Notes under the pieces: model-generated
Database searches by the model: none
Told to the model about the DNA's origin: nothing
The model's input: the letters and a program-made list of their open reading frames with translations, nothing else
Program-made: the position numbers and the translations under genes
Shown here: positions 33,129 through 46,210 of the stretch, piece by piece
Layout of the letters: each line of letters starts with the position of its first letter
Numbering within the stretch: the first letter of the stretch is position 1
Source: Cryptomeria japonica
Taxonomy: Eukaryota > Streptophyta > Pinopsida > Cupressales > Cupressaceae
DNA length: 64,000 nt
Assembly: GCF_030272615.1 (NCBI RefSeq)
Contig: NC_081410.1
Location: 510,069,442-510,133,441, forward strand
Reading direction: 5' to 3'

Positions 33129-34397
33129 ATGGAGGACACCTGTTTTGTCCACGAAGCCGTGCAGCCCAGGATGAGCACAGTTTCAGAATGCAGTATATAT
33201 TCTTCTACCGGCGGCTCTCCTGTAGCTGTTTCGCCTTGGAACGAAATCCAATCAAATGTCTATCCTACTGAGTTGATGCTCAACTCTCAGCAAAAGCGAC
33301 CCCTTTCTAACTCTCCTCCTGATGACTTGATGCTTGATTCTCAGCAAAACCGTGCATTAATCAACTATAGGTGCATCTCCTCAATGTATAGACACGGCGG
33401 CAATATCTTATCACTGGCGGCAGGAAATGGGCTTCTGTACACCGGGTCTGAGAGCAAGAATATCAGAGTCTGGACATACCCGGTGCTCAAGGAATACAGC
33501 CGGTTTAAATCGGGCAGTGGGTCTGTGAATGCCATTTTGGTGGCCCGGGACAAGATCTTCAGCGCGCACAACGACCTCAAAATTCGCGTATGGCGTCGTT
33601 CAAGCTCGAAACCGAGCGTTCACAAGAGGCAGGCCACGCTCCCCACGTTGAAAGACACCCTCCACGGTTATATGCCCGGAAATAAAATGCAGGGTCGTCA
33701 TTTGAACGTGATTTCTTCTCTCGCGTATGATGCGGCTAAAGACGTTTTGTACTCGGCATCGTGGGATAAAACTGTGAAGGTCTGGAGAATGTCTGATCTC
33801 AAGTGCGTGGAGACCATTGTTGCACACGACGAGGCTGTTAATGCGCTCGCCATCGCCCCGAACGGGTTGCTTTACAGCGGGTCAGATGACTGCACTGTGA
33901 AAATGTGGGAAAGTGGGTCGTGCTTGGGAGGGCGCACAAGGCTTATGATGATTAGAAGACTCCATATGCAGGTCTCACCCGTGAAGGCGCTGGTTTTGAG
34001 TGCAGACGGAAACACTCTGTACGCCGGGTTGTCGGACGGGGGAATTACAGTATGGGAGAAGAGGGAGCAAGTAATGCAGTATTCCTGCTTTCTTCGAGGC
34101 CACCGACACGCGGCTCTTTGCCTCTCTGCTGTGGGAAATAATTTGCTTTTTAGTGGATCTACAGATGGTACAATTCGGGTTTGGAAGAGGGAGATAAAGC
34201 CTCTGTTCTCTTGTCTCGCTGTTCTTCAGGGCCAAGGAGACCCTGTGAAATGCATCGCTACCATTAGAGAGGATGCCCATAAGTGGCTTGTTTTTAGCGG
34301 TAGTCATGATGGAGCAGTAATGGTGTGGCGCGTAAGAATCAACATGGTTGCGCCTGTTGATGATGGGCATGATTATTTTCGAATCTATAAGGCTTAG
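33129..34397 (+). CDS. JINGUBANG-like WD40-repeat protein
   Basis: An intronless 422-codon gene starting at ATG 33129; in-frame sequence upstream to 33015 is open but has no ATG before a TAA at 33012. A variable Ser/Gln-rich N-terminus of about 75 residues is followed by seven WD40 repeats filling a single beta-propeller. Examples are LLYTGSESKNIRVW, VLYSASWDKTVKVW, LLYSGSDDCTVKMW, LFSGSTDGTIRVW and LVFSGSHDGAVMVW. The insert KPSVHKRQATLPTLKD after repeat 2 is characteristic of the plant JINGUBANG family. Arabidopsis JINGUBANG restrains pollen germination through a TCP4/jasmonate circuit; other members are uncharacterised, so a scaffold role in the cytoplasm or nucleus is all that can be said. 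Codon use is more GC-rich than the surroundings and there is no lesion, so it is probably functional. Confidence 0.93.
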   Translation: MEDTCFVHEAVQPRMSTVSECSIYSSTGGSPVAVSPWNEIQSNVYPTELMLNSQQKRPLSNSPPDDLMLDSQQNRALINYRCISSMYRHGGNILSLAAGNGLLYTGSESKNIRVWTYPVLKEYSRFKSGSGSVNAILVARDKIFSAHNDLKIRVWRRSSSKPSVHKRQATLPTLKDTLHGYMPGNKMQGRHLNVISSLAYDAAKDVLYSASWDKTVKVWRMSDLKCVETIVAHDEAVNALAIAPNGLLYSGSDDCTVKMWESGSCLGGRTRLMMIRRLHMQVSPVKALVLSADGNTLYAGLSDGGITVWEKREQVMQYSCFLRGHRHAALCLSAVGNNLLFSGSTDGTIRVWKREIKPLFSCLAVLQGQGDPVKCIATIREDAHKWLVFSGSHDGAVMVWRVRINMVAPVDDGHDYFRIYKA

Positions 34398-34679
34398 GGG
34401 TTTTAGGTCCTGTTTTCTAGAACTGAATTAGCTTGGATTGGACATGTTTCTGTTAGGTCTAGTACTGCTGTAATTGTGGGGAATTGTAAGTTTATTAGGA
34501 GATCTTAGTTCGATTGTCCATTGTATAATGCAAAATAATATAAAATTATTGTATTTATTTTTAAATGAAGATAAATGTTGAATTAAAAGTTTTAGAAGAT
34601 TTTGAGTTGAGATTAATAGTATTTATTGTAATGATTTTTAATTAATATAATATTATTTATATATTTGTCATTTACAGTC

Positions 34680-35240
34680 TTTTCAGTCTTCATTTCTTAT
34701 TTTGGCTCTCTCTAAATCTTATGTTGACATTTTGGTTAATATTGGTATTTTGAATTCTTCTATTGTTTCTCTAGTTGTTGTTTGCCAAACTAAATCTACT
34801 TTTAACAAAATGGATTCTTCTAGTGCTTTTCCAAGTGTTGTTTGCCAAACTAAATCTACTTCAGACAAAATAATGGTTTTTTCTAAGGTTCATGTTGGAA
34901 TTAAGGATTCTACTACTATTTTTTTTAAGAAAGTTATTATCCTATATTATATTGTTATATCTCACTGTATTTATGTTGTCCCGCCTTCTTTTGTGATTTC
35001 CTTAATTAGGGATGTTAAAGAGGTCTCACCATCCCCTTCACCTAGATTTTTGTGTGTTGAAGACAAATCTGGTCTAACAATAGTACAAAGAAGGAAGAAA
35101 GATGTAAAGTTGGCTAAGATTGTTTCTAATTTTGTTAAGTGTTAACTTCAGTTGCCTCTTGGATCGCTTAATTGTTTCCTTTGTAACAGAGTTTTGGCTT
35201 TTTCAAAACCCCACTTAATTTAATAAAAAACATATTTGTC
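34680..35240 (+). pseudogene. LINE 3' fragment
   Basis: An open frame (34702-35145) with a near-repeated segment (VVCQTKSTF and VVCQTKSTS, about 34770-34865) and a basic C-terminus, followed by a tail TTTTTCAAAACCCC and TTAATTTAATAAAAAACA. That tail resembles the ends of the LINEs at 39625 and 48250. Family by tail only; the ORF is not recognised. Confidence 0.5.
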
Positions 35241-35319
35241 ATTCAAGAAACCTATGTAATGGATATTGAAAGATAACATTTTTTACATGATTGTAATTAT
35301 TAAATATTTTATTTTTTAT

Positions 35320-37112
35320 TTTTAAGGGCATTGTAAAGGATTGGTCTTGGACAAGAGGTATTGAAAGTCAATCCCATTTTCAATTAGTTGATGATACTAC
35401 ATTAATAGGGGCTACTCATATAAAAAAGACAATCAACTTCAAGAAAGTAAATTAGATATTACATTAGGACAACAAATCAATGACATTAAATCTAATATAT
35501 TTTTTTCTAACATTCCCTTTAATATCTAACAAAGAATTGTTCACATTCTTCATTTCAAAATAAGGAATAGATTATTTTTTAATTTTTTGAGGATTCCTCT
35601 AACTTCTAATTTCCTTAAAAGAGATCAATGGAAAAGAATTTTGCATAGGCTTCATATGAAGATTACTCATTGGACATTTCAATGATTAACATTTGCTAGA
35701 AGATAAACTCTCTTAAAATATTTCCTCCCGTGCTTTATATTATAGGTTTATGGTTTTTTTTTCTCCAAAATGATTTCTTAAATATTTTAATTCACTTTCT
35801 TGGAAATTTCTTCGGATAGAAAATTTAGACTCCATAAAATGGAATTTATTCAATTAGAATAAAATTTATACTATAAAATCAAATGATGGCCTTGATCTAA
35901 GGATATCTACTTGTAATTCTCATGTGTTAGCTACTAAATTATATTGGAAGTGGTGTAAGTACCCAAATCAATTACGGATAAGAATTCTTAATTTAGAATA
36001 TTTATGAATTACTAGTGAGTATGTTGCTAGAATAGTTTTACTAGAATAAAGGTTATATTCTCTAGTATACTATACAGATAGCATCATCATTCGTAAAACA
36101 ATATTTATTTTAGTTTATTAAAAAAGAATAAATCTCTAATAGAGCTTCATTACCCTCTCCTTTCAACCTTCCCTCTACTTCAACCCTAAGTGAAATCATA
36201 CATGTGGTAGAATAGTGTAACTTGACGATTTTAAGACTTCTAATTAATTGGGAAAATCATGGATATATCATTGGAAGGATTCCATTTCTCAACCTCAAGC
36301 TATATCTCTAGTAATTTCATCTTTCTTTTGTTCAAGAAAATAGACCATGTAGCTCTTGAATAACCAAATGTGCTTGCTTGATGAAATGATGCTGGCTACT
36401 CTTGGCTATCACTATAATGAATAGAAGTAAGTTAGAAATAAAAAAATTCGTTGATGGAGAACAAAAAATAATATTTTTTTTTGGATATCAAGTTAGAATA
36501 AATGTTTCACCTGGGACAATATCATAAAGATAGGATTTTGTGGTCCCTCTAAATGTGTTTTATGTTAATATTTTTATTTGGATATCAAGTTAGAATAGAT
36601 GTCTCACCCGGGACAATAACATAAAGATGGAATTTCTTGGCCCCTCTAAATGTGTTTTGTGTGGCATTAATGAAAAAAGAATGTCATAGTTTATTTAAAT
36701 TCTCTTTCTCAAAATTGTTGGTCATATTCCTAATACTATCAAAGTAAGAATCCCTAAGAAGGTTAACATGATTGGTAAATGTTCTCCACCCCCTTTAAGT
36801 TTCTTCAAAATTAGTATTGATGGCTTATTAAGGGGTAATATAAGGGTACCGGAATTGGAGGAATAGGTCATGATAATCAAGTTTGGTATATTTATTTTTA
36901 ATATTTATATGGGAAACTTTACTAATAATCACATGGAAGATCATGCTCTTTCTTTTTCCTGGCCTAAACCTAATTCTTATGGTGGTACTTTTTAATAAAG
37001 TAATATTACTTCATGGCTTTTAGGATTTCATGTTAGCGAATCTTGTATTTTTCTCCTAATTTTGATTCTATTTCTTTTCTCCATATTCCTAAGGAATATA
37101 ATAGTTTGTCTA
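35320..37112 (+). pseudogene. Decayed LINE reverse transcriptase and RNase H
   Basis: Fragments in several frames: FQLVDDTTLIG (about 35375-35410, the FADD catalytic box region), a GGLDLR-like and ATKLYWKWCKYP stretch (35880-35960) typical of the region after the thumb in plant L1 elements, and an FKISIDGLLRGN stretch (about 36810) matching the start of the L1-associated RNase H. Numerous stops and short deletions. It lacks endonuclease and ORF1, so it is 5'-truncated or fragmented. Confidence 0.6.
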
Positions 37113-37410
37113 ATTAGAGAGGATGACCATCTTCTTTTTAGCAGTAACCATTATGGAGTAGGAATGGTGTTGCATGTAAGAATTAACATGGTTGCACCTA
37201 CCAATGATGCACAAGATTATTTTTTACTATATAACGATTGAGTATTTTAAAGATCATTTTCTTTTTTCAACCAAGTTAGGTTGATGTAAATATTTCAATT
37301 AGGCCTAGTCCTACAATAATTGTGTAGAATTGTAAGTTTATTAGGAGACCTTAGTTCTATTGCCCATTGTATAATGATGAAATAAAATAAAATTATTTTA
37401 TTTAATTAAT
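37113..37410 (+). pseudogene. Duplicate fragment of the WD40 gene's 3' end
   Basis: Aligns with 34263-34560: ATTAGAGAGGATG, TTTTTAGC, GTAAGAATYAACATGGTTGC, then 3' UTR landmarks GAATTGTAAGTTTATTAGGAG and CCATTGTATAATG. It covers about the last 45 codons plus about 160 bp of UTR. A 10-bp deletion and many substitutions disable it. The upstream part of this copy is absent; LINE debris abuts it directly. Confidence 0.85.
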
Positions 37411-37419
37411 CTAAATGAT

Positions 37420-37960
37420 ATCAAACTATCTAATTAATGTACTATTCCAACATATGATTAGAATAGAAATATATTTTTGAGTTGTTATCAATAGGGAGAA
37501 GATTTATTGTAGTTTTGTGTTTTATATATTAATAGATGGTGGAATTAAATAAATAAGAATTATAATTTTGTGAATAAAAGAGTTAATAATAGGTTTATAT
37601 TATACCCATAGTCTATTTTAGACTATTATTTTGTTTTCAATAGAATATATTATGAATTTTTTAAAACTTTGATAAAATAAAAAGATAGATATGTTGATCT
37701 TTATCTTAAAAATGCGAAGTAGTAGCAATATAATTTAAATTTATCTCATCTTCAAATACTTATAAATAAATGAGTTGTCTACTTCACAAGATTTATGTTA
37801 TTTAGTGGTAAATGGTTAGATAGAGTCTTTGAATACATAACTTATTTATAGTTGAGATAAAGCGTAAAGATAAGCTAAAGTAAATTAGGAAGAAAGATTC
37901 AAAATCTCTCTTTATTATTTAACATGTTATATATCAATATTTTTTTTCAAAAAATATATC
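37420..37960. other. AT-rich stretch
   Basis: No feature recognised. Its left part may continue the WD40 3'-flank duplication (TTTTTGAGTTG and GATTTATTGTAGTTTT resemble sequence near 34600-34635). Confidence 0.3.
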
Positions 37961-39625
37961 TACAGCACGGAATGCGGAGGAATCTGAAGATGCAGATGGT
38001 GACAGTCATGCGAACCTCCCTCTATGCTCCTTACCTTTCCTTGGTGGTGTCTCGGGTGTGTCTTCTTCGTTTGAGCCTAAGTATTATGCTATTTTGTGGG
38101 GCTCTGTCTGTAGTAAGAGATATGCGATGGACGCGGTGTTTGGGTCTGCCTCTATGATGTGGCGTACTAGTGTTGTGTTGCTTCTGAGGGCCGATGTTTG
38201 TGATTTCTATGCCTAGGACCTGATCTCATGGTATGGAGTCTACCTTGTTGTTGCTCCTTCTAATGGGTGGTGTGGTTTTGGTGTGCAGTGTTTTTCTATG
38301 CTTGAGGCTTTTTGTGTGGAGGAAGGCTTGGATGATATGGAGGTTACGGTGGTTGAATTCTCTATTATGTATGTTGTGTGTTCCCTCTAGGTGGTTTGGG
38401 ATCTAGGGGGCTGTCGAGGTGTAGGCTTTTCTCTTTTTTTCTTGGTTTCCCCTCTCCCCTTGGGAATGATTCTGGATATGATGAGGGTCTTTGTGAGGGA
38501 GATGTTTGTGTTCCCCCAAGGGTTTTTTTCCTGAGCTTCCTCTCAACAACTTCATGTGCTTATCTTGTGCTATTTTTATCTTAAGGTTGCTCTTCATTTT
38601 CTCTATTCTGGGAAGTCCTCCTATAGAGGTGGAGGGGATTTTTCTTTGCTGGTCCATGACTATGATGTGTGGGCTTCTGAGCTGATATCCTCCTAACCTA
38701 TCGAAGGTGGCCCTTTCTCCTATAGAGGCACAGATTTGGTGGTTGGGAGCGGTTGGTTTTCAGCTTGTTGTGAGAGAGTTTCCAGGGCTGATGATCCATA
38801 TTATTTCTTATCCTATTGAGGTGGAAAGATGGTGTGAGAAGGCCTTTTAGGTGAGGTTGTTGCTTGAGCTTCTAGTTGAGGCTACCTGTCATTACTTTCT
38901 TGTGGGTCTTCATGGTAAGGTCTGGACTTTTTTATCCCTTCTTTCCAAACATTTTGGGGGTTTGATGGAGTCTTCCAAACCCTCCTTGTGTATGTCTTGA
39001 ACATTAGGGGAGCCTTTCAAAATCCCCACACGTGCTTTTAGGTTTTTTTCTTTTCCGTGTGTGTTGGTCGTGGGAGCCTTGTTTTTCCCACTACCAAGAT
39101 GGATGCTAGTAATTTTAAAGGGCCCAGTCTGGTCAGTTGTGGTTTTTGGTTAAGGGTTAGTTGTGCTATTAGCAAGTTGAAAAATTTGTTATAGGTTAAG
39201 GGAGCGTGGGAAAACCCTCTTTTGTTAGTTTTGGGAGCCAGTTTAAAACCCATGATGAACATTAGGATAGCCTTTCAAAACCCCATTACTCCAGATTGCG
39301 ATTATATTTTGATCTATTGTAATCTGGTGTTGTTGAAGGTGATGGGTGCCTAGATGTACACCCATGAAAAAATGTGTACATTAAGGGAGCCTTATAAAGC
39401 CCTTGTTTATGTGTTAGGGATGATTTTATGTCTAGTTTGTGGTGGCTGCTGGTATGTTGATGTTCTTTTCTTTTAGCAGCGTTGTATTGTGGGTTCCAGA
39501 TCCTGGTAAAATCTTAGGGTTTGGAGTCCCTTCAAAACCTATGGGGTTTTGGGTCCCCTCAAAACCTGTTGTATGATATTTTTGGTCCCCTCAAAACCTA
39601 TTTACCCTTAATAAAAAACATAAGA
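37960..39625 (+). pseudogene. LINE-like debris with a repeated 3' tail
   Basis: A partly open plus-strand frame (about 37975-38215) is followed by stop-ridden sequence and ends with three copies of CCCYTCAAAACCTRTT (39520-39605) and TTAATAAAAAACA. The tail matches the LINE tails at 35230 and 48250. The proximal part is not recognised and may be an ORF1 or an accessory ORF. Confidence 0.4.
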
Positions 39626-40247
39626 ATGGAAGGTGTTTTATAATGCTTTTCAAAGAATATAAAAAAGTAAAAACCATCAAATTTCAAAGTTTTATGATAT
39701 ATTTTTAAATTATATTCATGAGATATTTTTAAATGTATGGAAGATGATTTTACTCAAATGATAAATTTAGTAAATCAAATAAAATATTATGAAAAAAATA
39801 AATAGTTCGAAAGATTATTGAATTCCCTTCAATTTCTACCTCCATGTCTTAATCTTAGTATGATTGATATTAAGAATTAAAGATTTTAGCTTTATTATCA
39901 ATAAATAACTCATAAGATCCTTCTAATTTCTATCTTCATGCCTTGATCCTAGTATGGTTGATGTTAATAATTGAAGGTTTTATCTTTATTAACAATAAAT
40001 AGTTTATAGGATCTATTCAAAATCATAAGGAAAGAATGAATAGACTCACTAAAAAATTTGAACAAAATTTTTCAAATATAAATATTTAAAAAATAAGGAA
40101 AATGGACTAAAAGAGATATTCAATAAAGGAACATAGAGGATTTGAGGAAGAGAACATGCATGTAGAGAAAATAATAGCGAACAAGGAAATAACTAAAATA
40201 ATTATGATAGAGAAAGATGTAGTAGAAATGATTGAAGAGGTAATAAG
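39626..40247. other. AT-rich stretch before the full LINE
   Basis: No gene recognised. It contains two diverged copies of a segment of about 110 bp (39825-39915 and 39924-40010: TTCTACCTYCATG, TTGATCCTAGTATG, TTTATTAWCAATAAATA), a small local duplication. Confidence 0.4.
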
Positions 40248-40328
40248 AAACATGAAAAATCATTATTAGTGGGAGTAACATCTGAGGAATCAACTTTCCT
40301 CTAGTCTTGAATTCATTTTTTGATCCCT

Positions 40329-41882
40329 ATGGAGCGCAAGAAGTGGGAGAAGAGAGAAGAGTGGCATTTGAGTTCAGGGCAAGGCGGGAAACCCTGCAAT
40401 GGACATGCAAACCAGGGGGAGAATGGAAAGGACGATTCTCGGGACTGTCTGGATTCTTCTGAGCCAAGTGGAAAGGACTCGATGGATGGGGACCCACAAG
40501 CAGGCGACAAGCCCATCTATCTTGATGGAAAAAATGATGATTCACGTGCTGAAGACACTCCTATGCAGGAATCTGTTCAAAGAGACAATGGTCAATCTTG
40601 AACTTCTCTATTCGGTGTCAAACCAAGTGGAAAGTCCTCGCTCCCCCTCATTCATAATATATCAGACCTAGAAAAGGGAAGATTCTCTATTGAAATCCCA
40701 GACCCTGTTAATGATCATAACATTAACGTTATGGCAATGACACTGGTTGGGAAATTTTTGGGCCCTAGGCCAAATATTGATATTGTCAAGGCTTTTGCTA
40801 AATGCAAATTGACACTTAAAGGTCAAGTCAAGATCACTGTTATGTCCAAAGGGGTGTTCTCTTTGGCCTTCTCTTGCAAGGAAGATATGCCAAGAGTGCT
40901 CTGTGATGGCCCTTGGTTGATCAGTAGAGCAATGCTAGCTCCTATCTCGGCTAGACTATCGGGCCTTTCCTTAGAATTATGGGTGGAAGATGTGTTTAAA
41001 TGAATTGCTAGCTATTTCAGTGAACTCCTCTCTATGGACCCCATAACAACGGCTAGAAGAAGACTTACCTTTGCCAAGATCTGCGTCGGAGTTAGGCAAG
41101 GCACAAATATGCCCTTATCTATTGAAATCAACTCTAGATTGGGAAAGTGGAACCAACCTTTGGAATATGAAAGTGTCCCTTTCTCTTGCTTTCATTGCAA
41201 AAAAGTGGGACATACAGCAAGGAAATGCCCTCTTCAGGCTTCCAAAGAAAAAGAAAAGAAATAAAAGACATTGCAATGGAAAGCAAAAAACCTTGTTAAG
41301 CAACTCGAGGGCTCCAAAAAAGAGAAAAGAATCGAAGAGACCCAGAGTGTCATCACCCCTGACATGATAGAGAAACAAATAGATGTTAATGCGGAAAACC
41401 CAAAAATACCTTTGATTGATAAAAGTAAACTGGATCAAACAGGTAAAGATAATAGAGAACAACAAGATACCAATCAGGAGGATCAAAGAAGTGATAACCT
41501 GGAAGCAGATTCGAATCACATTATAGAAAACACTAGCAGAGACAACCTCAGTAGCAATTTTGAAGAAGCCCAAAAGTGTTTGATCCTTGGAGGAATCTCA
41601 TTGTCGGGGTCACCACAATTTGTAGAGATGGTACAATCCACCTTTCAGCAATCACCAATGACCTCACTGCTTAATGCTAAGTGGGCTAAGGTTGATAATG
41701 TTGACTAGAAGATAACCATTCAAGAGGAAGACTGCAATACAAATGAAGTTGCACAGTGAAAGAGAGGGAGTAAAAAAGGGTCTAAATCTACCCCTCAGGC
41801 TAATTCAGTCAAGACAAGAAACCGAACCAAAGCTGACATAGGTTTCAACCCTTCTCCTCCTGGAAGAAAAAAAGAATGCTAG
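40329..41882 (+). pseudogene. LINE ORF1, RNA-binding protein
   Basis: Starts at ATG 40329 (MERKKWEKREEW) and stays in one frame to a stop at 41880, about 517 codons, broken by stops at 40599, 41001, 41262, about 41706 and about 41757. The part from 40731 resembles the DUF4283 domain of plant L1 ORF1 (LVGKFLGPRPNIDIV, VLCDGPWLI), followed by a zinc knuckle CFHCKKVGHTARKC (about 41189-41230). A charged tail follows. In plant L1 elements this protein binds the element RNA and forms the RNP. Confidence 0.8.
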
Positions 41883-41964
41883 ATCAGAGATCAAGAGGCA
41901 ACCAAGAATATAGCAGATGGTACTCAAATGACCATCCATGAGGTATGTTCCTTAGTTAAAAAAT

Positions 41965-44900
41965 AAAAATAATTTCATGGAATATACATGGACTTAATAG
42001 CCCACATAAACAGGATGTTCTTAGAAATTTAGTTAGAGAACATAAACCCGACATTGTAATTATCCAAGAAACTAAAATGACTAAAGAGAAAGTTGAAAAG
42101 ATTAAGCTTTTTAAGGATGGGGAAGTTGTCAGTGGAAGCTCTGATGGTGCTTCTTGGGGCATAGCTATTTTCTGGAACATAAGGTGGGTTCTGGGAAGCT
42201 GGTCAAGCAGATAGCAATCTGGCTTTTATTAGGTTTCATCATATTGGGGATGATACCTCTTTACTTCTAACCAATATTTATGCCCCTAATAATAGATTTG
42301 GTAGAAGAAAATTTTAGAAAAAGTTGCAAGCTATTAGGGTCCATTACAAGGATGATATGTGGATTGTTATGGGGGATTTCAACACCTCCCTCTGCAAAAA
42401 TGAGAAATTTGGAGGTATCCCCTCACAACTAGAAAGTAGAATTGATCTTTTGAACTTTATCAACAACCAGGGTCTGCATGATATTGAGCTCCGTGGAGCC
42501 AAATTTACTTGGACGAACAAAAGGATGGGAGATGATCTCATTCAAGTCAAACTTGATAGAGCCCTCATTTTTAACAAGTGGTTTAACCATTATCAATGCT
42601 CCCTCTCAGCTATCTCTAGAATAGGTTATGACCATTTCCCTATGATTTTTGTTGCTGATAACACCAGTGTTAAAAGAAATTTCCTGTTCAAATTTGAAAG
42701 GATGTGGCTTGATCACCCCAACCTTGTGCAAGGCATTGAGAAGTGGTGGTCTATTGATGTCAAAGGTACCGCTATGTATAGAATTGGCAAAAAAATAATA
42801 AATGTGAAGGACAATATTAAAAAATGGAATAAGGAGGTTTTCAGAGATCTGTTTGCTGCCAAGACCAAAACCCAGCCAGAACTCAAGGAAATGCATAATA
42901 AAATCCAAATGAGTAGATACAATGAAGTCTCAATCAGCGAGGAAAATGAAGTGCTAGTGAAGTACCACAAGATTATCAGAAGAGAGGAATAATTCTAGAA
43001 ACAAAGGTCTAGATCCCTATGGCTTAAAGTTGGGGATAGAAATACTAGATTCTTTCATCCGACCGCAATGAAACACAAGGCTGCTAATAGAATCTTGAAG
43101 CTAAAAATTGGGAGAACTGAAATGAGGAAGGATGATGAGATTGGGAAGGAAGCCATGAACTTCTTTACTTCACTTCTTTCAGTGGACTCTAGTCTAGATG
43201 GTTAGTCTCAGAGTGCCATCCTTGAAAATATCCCTTCTACTATTAGTGAGGATCAAAACAAGGCCTTGGTGGCCATCCCTTCTGAGGAGGAAGTTAAAAA
43301 GGCCATCTTTTCTTTTGATGAGAATAAAGCCTTGGGCCTAGATGGATTTATGTTATTCTTCTTTCAAACCTTTTGGGACATCCTCAAAGATGATGTTGTT
43401 AAAGGTGTGCAAGAGTTCTTTGGGGCTAGAATGATCTTAAAGGAACTTAATGCTACCTTCTTGGTTCTTATACCCAAATGCCCAAGGGTAGACTCTATGG
43501 ATAAGTTCCAACCAATAATCTTATGCAACTATTTCTATAAAATCATCTCTAAGGTGGTTACTAGCAAGCTGCTAAGGATTCTTCTTCTGATCATATCACC
43601 CCAACAAAGTGGATTTGTTCCTGGTAGACAAATCCTTGACTCTATCATTTCTATCCATGAAAATATTCATTTGCTGGTGGATTTAAAAAAGAAAGGATTT
43701 CTTATGAAGCTGGATTTGTCTAAAGCCTATGACCATGTGGAGGGAGTTTCTTGGGTAAGGTTCTTGGTGCTTTTGGTTTTGGAGTGAGGTTTATTAAGTT
43801 GATTGACCAACTCATCTCGACCCCTTCTGTTTTTGTCATTGTCAATGGGGTGCCCTCCACATTCTTCAAAACTTCTAGGGGTATTAGGCAGAGGGATCCT
43901 ATATCCCCTATACTCTTCATCATTTTGGCTGAATGTTTGGGTAGATTTACCACCAACTCTATTTCTTTGGGGATCCTCTGTGGTATTTCGACCTCTGCAG
44001 GTTTTAGAGCATGCACTCACCAAAAATTTGTTGATGATACCATTTTAATGGGATCATCCACTATCAAAGAAGCATCCAATTTGAAGAATCTTCTCAATAA
44101 TTATAGTATGGAAATGGGTCAAACCATCAATTGGGAGAAAAGCTATGTTTTCTTCTTCAATACCCTAGAGGACAGACAAATCAGAATGGACCATATCCTT
44201 GGATGCCAAATTGGTAAGCCTCTTACTATCTACCTTGGCCTTCCCTTGGGATTGAAACCCTTGGAGCTATTCTGGAATAGTCTTGTTGATAGATTCAACA
44301 GAAATTTGGCTAGCTGGAAAGCGACCCTTCTCAGTCAAGATGGAAAATTCCAGCTCTTAAAATATTCCCTCCAAAGTCTTCCAGTGTATTCATTAAGCCT
44401 TCTAAAAAATTCCTGGCAAATTTTCTGATACTATTAAGAAAATTCAGAAAGCCTTCCTGTGGTCAGGGGTGGAGGAGAAGAAGAAAATGGCTCTCATAGC
44501 CTGGGAAAATGTGTGTAAACCCAAAAGGAAAGGGGGTCTGGGTTTAAGGAATATTAGAACTTTGAACAACACTCTTTTGGCCAAACAAATTTGCAGAACT
44601 TATCAGGGAACAGGAGAATGGAATGATATCTGGAAGGCTAATTACTTAAGGAAAGTTCCCACCATTGAGGATTTCCTAGTCTCAGATTAGATACCAAGCG
44701 ATTCTTTCATTTGGAATAGTGTTATCCAGGCTAAAGGTATTGCTAGTCTCGGCAATGTCTAGGCCATAGGTGATGGCAGGAAGGTGGACTTTTGGGATGA
44801 TGCTTGGATTGGTGGAGCCCCTCTTAATAAGAAGGCTTCTCATATGCTCACTTAGAAGTGTAAGGAGAAGATAGGGACCAAAGTGGTTGAATATTGGAAA

Positions 44901-46210
44901 GATCAAAAGTAGGTGGACCTCAGATCTAATGATACCAAACTCAAGTAGGTAAATTTAATGATCAACCATGTTGTCTTAAATACTAGAAGTGAAGACCACA
45001 TGGTGTGGTGTGAGACTTTGTTAGGGACTTATTCGGTCTCTTCTTTTGTCCTTTAATGGTGCAATCCCAAGATCCTACTCCTTGCTGGGCCAAGGCTTGG
45101 TATCCAGGTTTGATTCCTAAAATCAATATTTTCTTGTGGATCCTCTTGCAAAATAAGATTCTAACTAATAATAATTTGAGAAAGAGGGGCTTTTGTTTCC
45201 CTAATATATGCTATCTCTATCTTAATAATGAGGAATCTGTGGTCCACATTTTTTTACATTGTCCTTATTCCACTCCTATTTGGGGGATGCTTTTCCAATT
45301 GTGGGGGTTGAATTGGGTTTTCCCAAAGGAGATGCGGGATTGTTTTAGAAGTTGGCATTATTCAACCAATAACATCACCATAAGAATTCTATGGAAGTTC
45401 TCTTTTTCTCATATCCTAGGGGGGATATGGAAAGAGAGAAATAATAGAATATTCTGGAATGAGATTAACACATCTAAAGTGGTGTGGGTCAAGATAAAAA
45501 ATAACTGTGTTGAGAATGTGATGGCCAGGGGGGTGCACTGTTCTAGCAATAAGGAGGAATTTGATGTTCTCAAAATATGGAATATCTTAGCCTTTTTGGG
45601 CTCTAACATCAACCAAATCAATAGAAGTTTGTGTTGCTGGTCCTTTCCCACCAATGATTGGTTTAAGGCCAACTTTGATGGGGTGGCGAAAAGAAATCTA
45701 GGACCTGCTGGTTCCGGTGGTGTCATCTGAAATGGGGTTGGCTTTTGCATTGGGCGGTGGCCTATCCCTTAGGTATTCAGACCAATCATATGGTAGAAGC
45801 TATGGGCACCCTTCAATTTATTAAATTGTCTTCTAATTTAGGGGTCAAAATTCTATGATTGGAAGGCGACTCTAAAAATATTATTAATTGCCTTCTCAGG
45901 AATCATCAACCTTCGTGGACTATCAAGAACATCATTGAGTCCGCCAAGGAGTTGCTTAAGGGGTTTAAAAAATGCCACATCTCCTATGTTTACAGAGAGG
46001 CTAATCGAAGCGCTAACTGGGCAGCCAATTAGGTGGTACGGAGTGAGATAATTATTACCTGGAATGGTTAAGGGAAGCTACTGTGTGCGGCACATGATAT
46101 CCTAACTTATGAAAGATTGCATGGTAAGCAAGGTAAGATTTGAAATTATTTCTTGAGGTGTAAGGAGATGTTGTGGCAGCAAGAGCTGGTTCTAGAGGCA
46201 GCCGAGAAGG
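41965..46210 (+). pseudogene. LINE ORF2: endonuclease, RT, zinc region, RNase H
   Basis: The endonuclease begins KIISWNIHGLN (41965) with IIQETK, then MGDFN (about 42370) and RIGYDHFP (about 42625, where SDH is usual). RT spans about 43260-44430: SPQQSGFVPGRQILDSI, MKLDLSKAYDHVEG, RGIRQRDPISPILF and the catalytic KFVDDTILMG (about 44025, FVDD instead of FADD). A GGLGLRNI thumb-side motif follows at 44535, a zinc-finger-like HIFLHCPYSTPIW region at about 45245, and an RNase H starting FKANFDGVAKRNLG (45665) with later MVEAMG, EGDSKNII and EANRSANWAAN blocks. Frameshifts and stops occur near 42205, 43010, 43760, 44430, 44690, 45050 and 45730. It would nick DNA and prime reverse transcription at the target; this copy is dead. 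Confidence 0.85.

Noticed and set aside
38378-38657. Open frames on both strands near 38.5 kb
   Set aside because: Short, in LINE-like debris, no domain cues on either strand.
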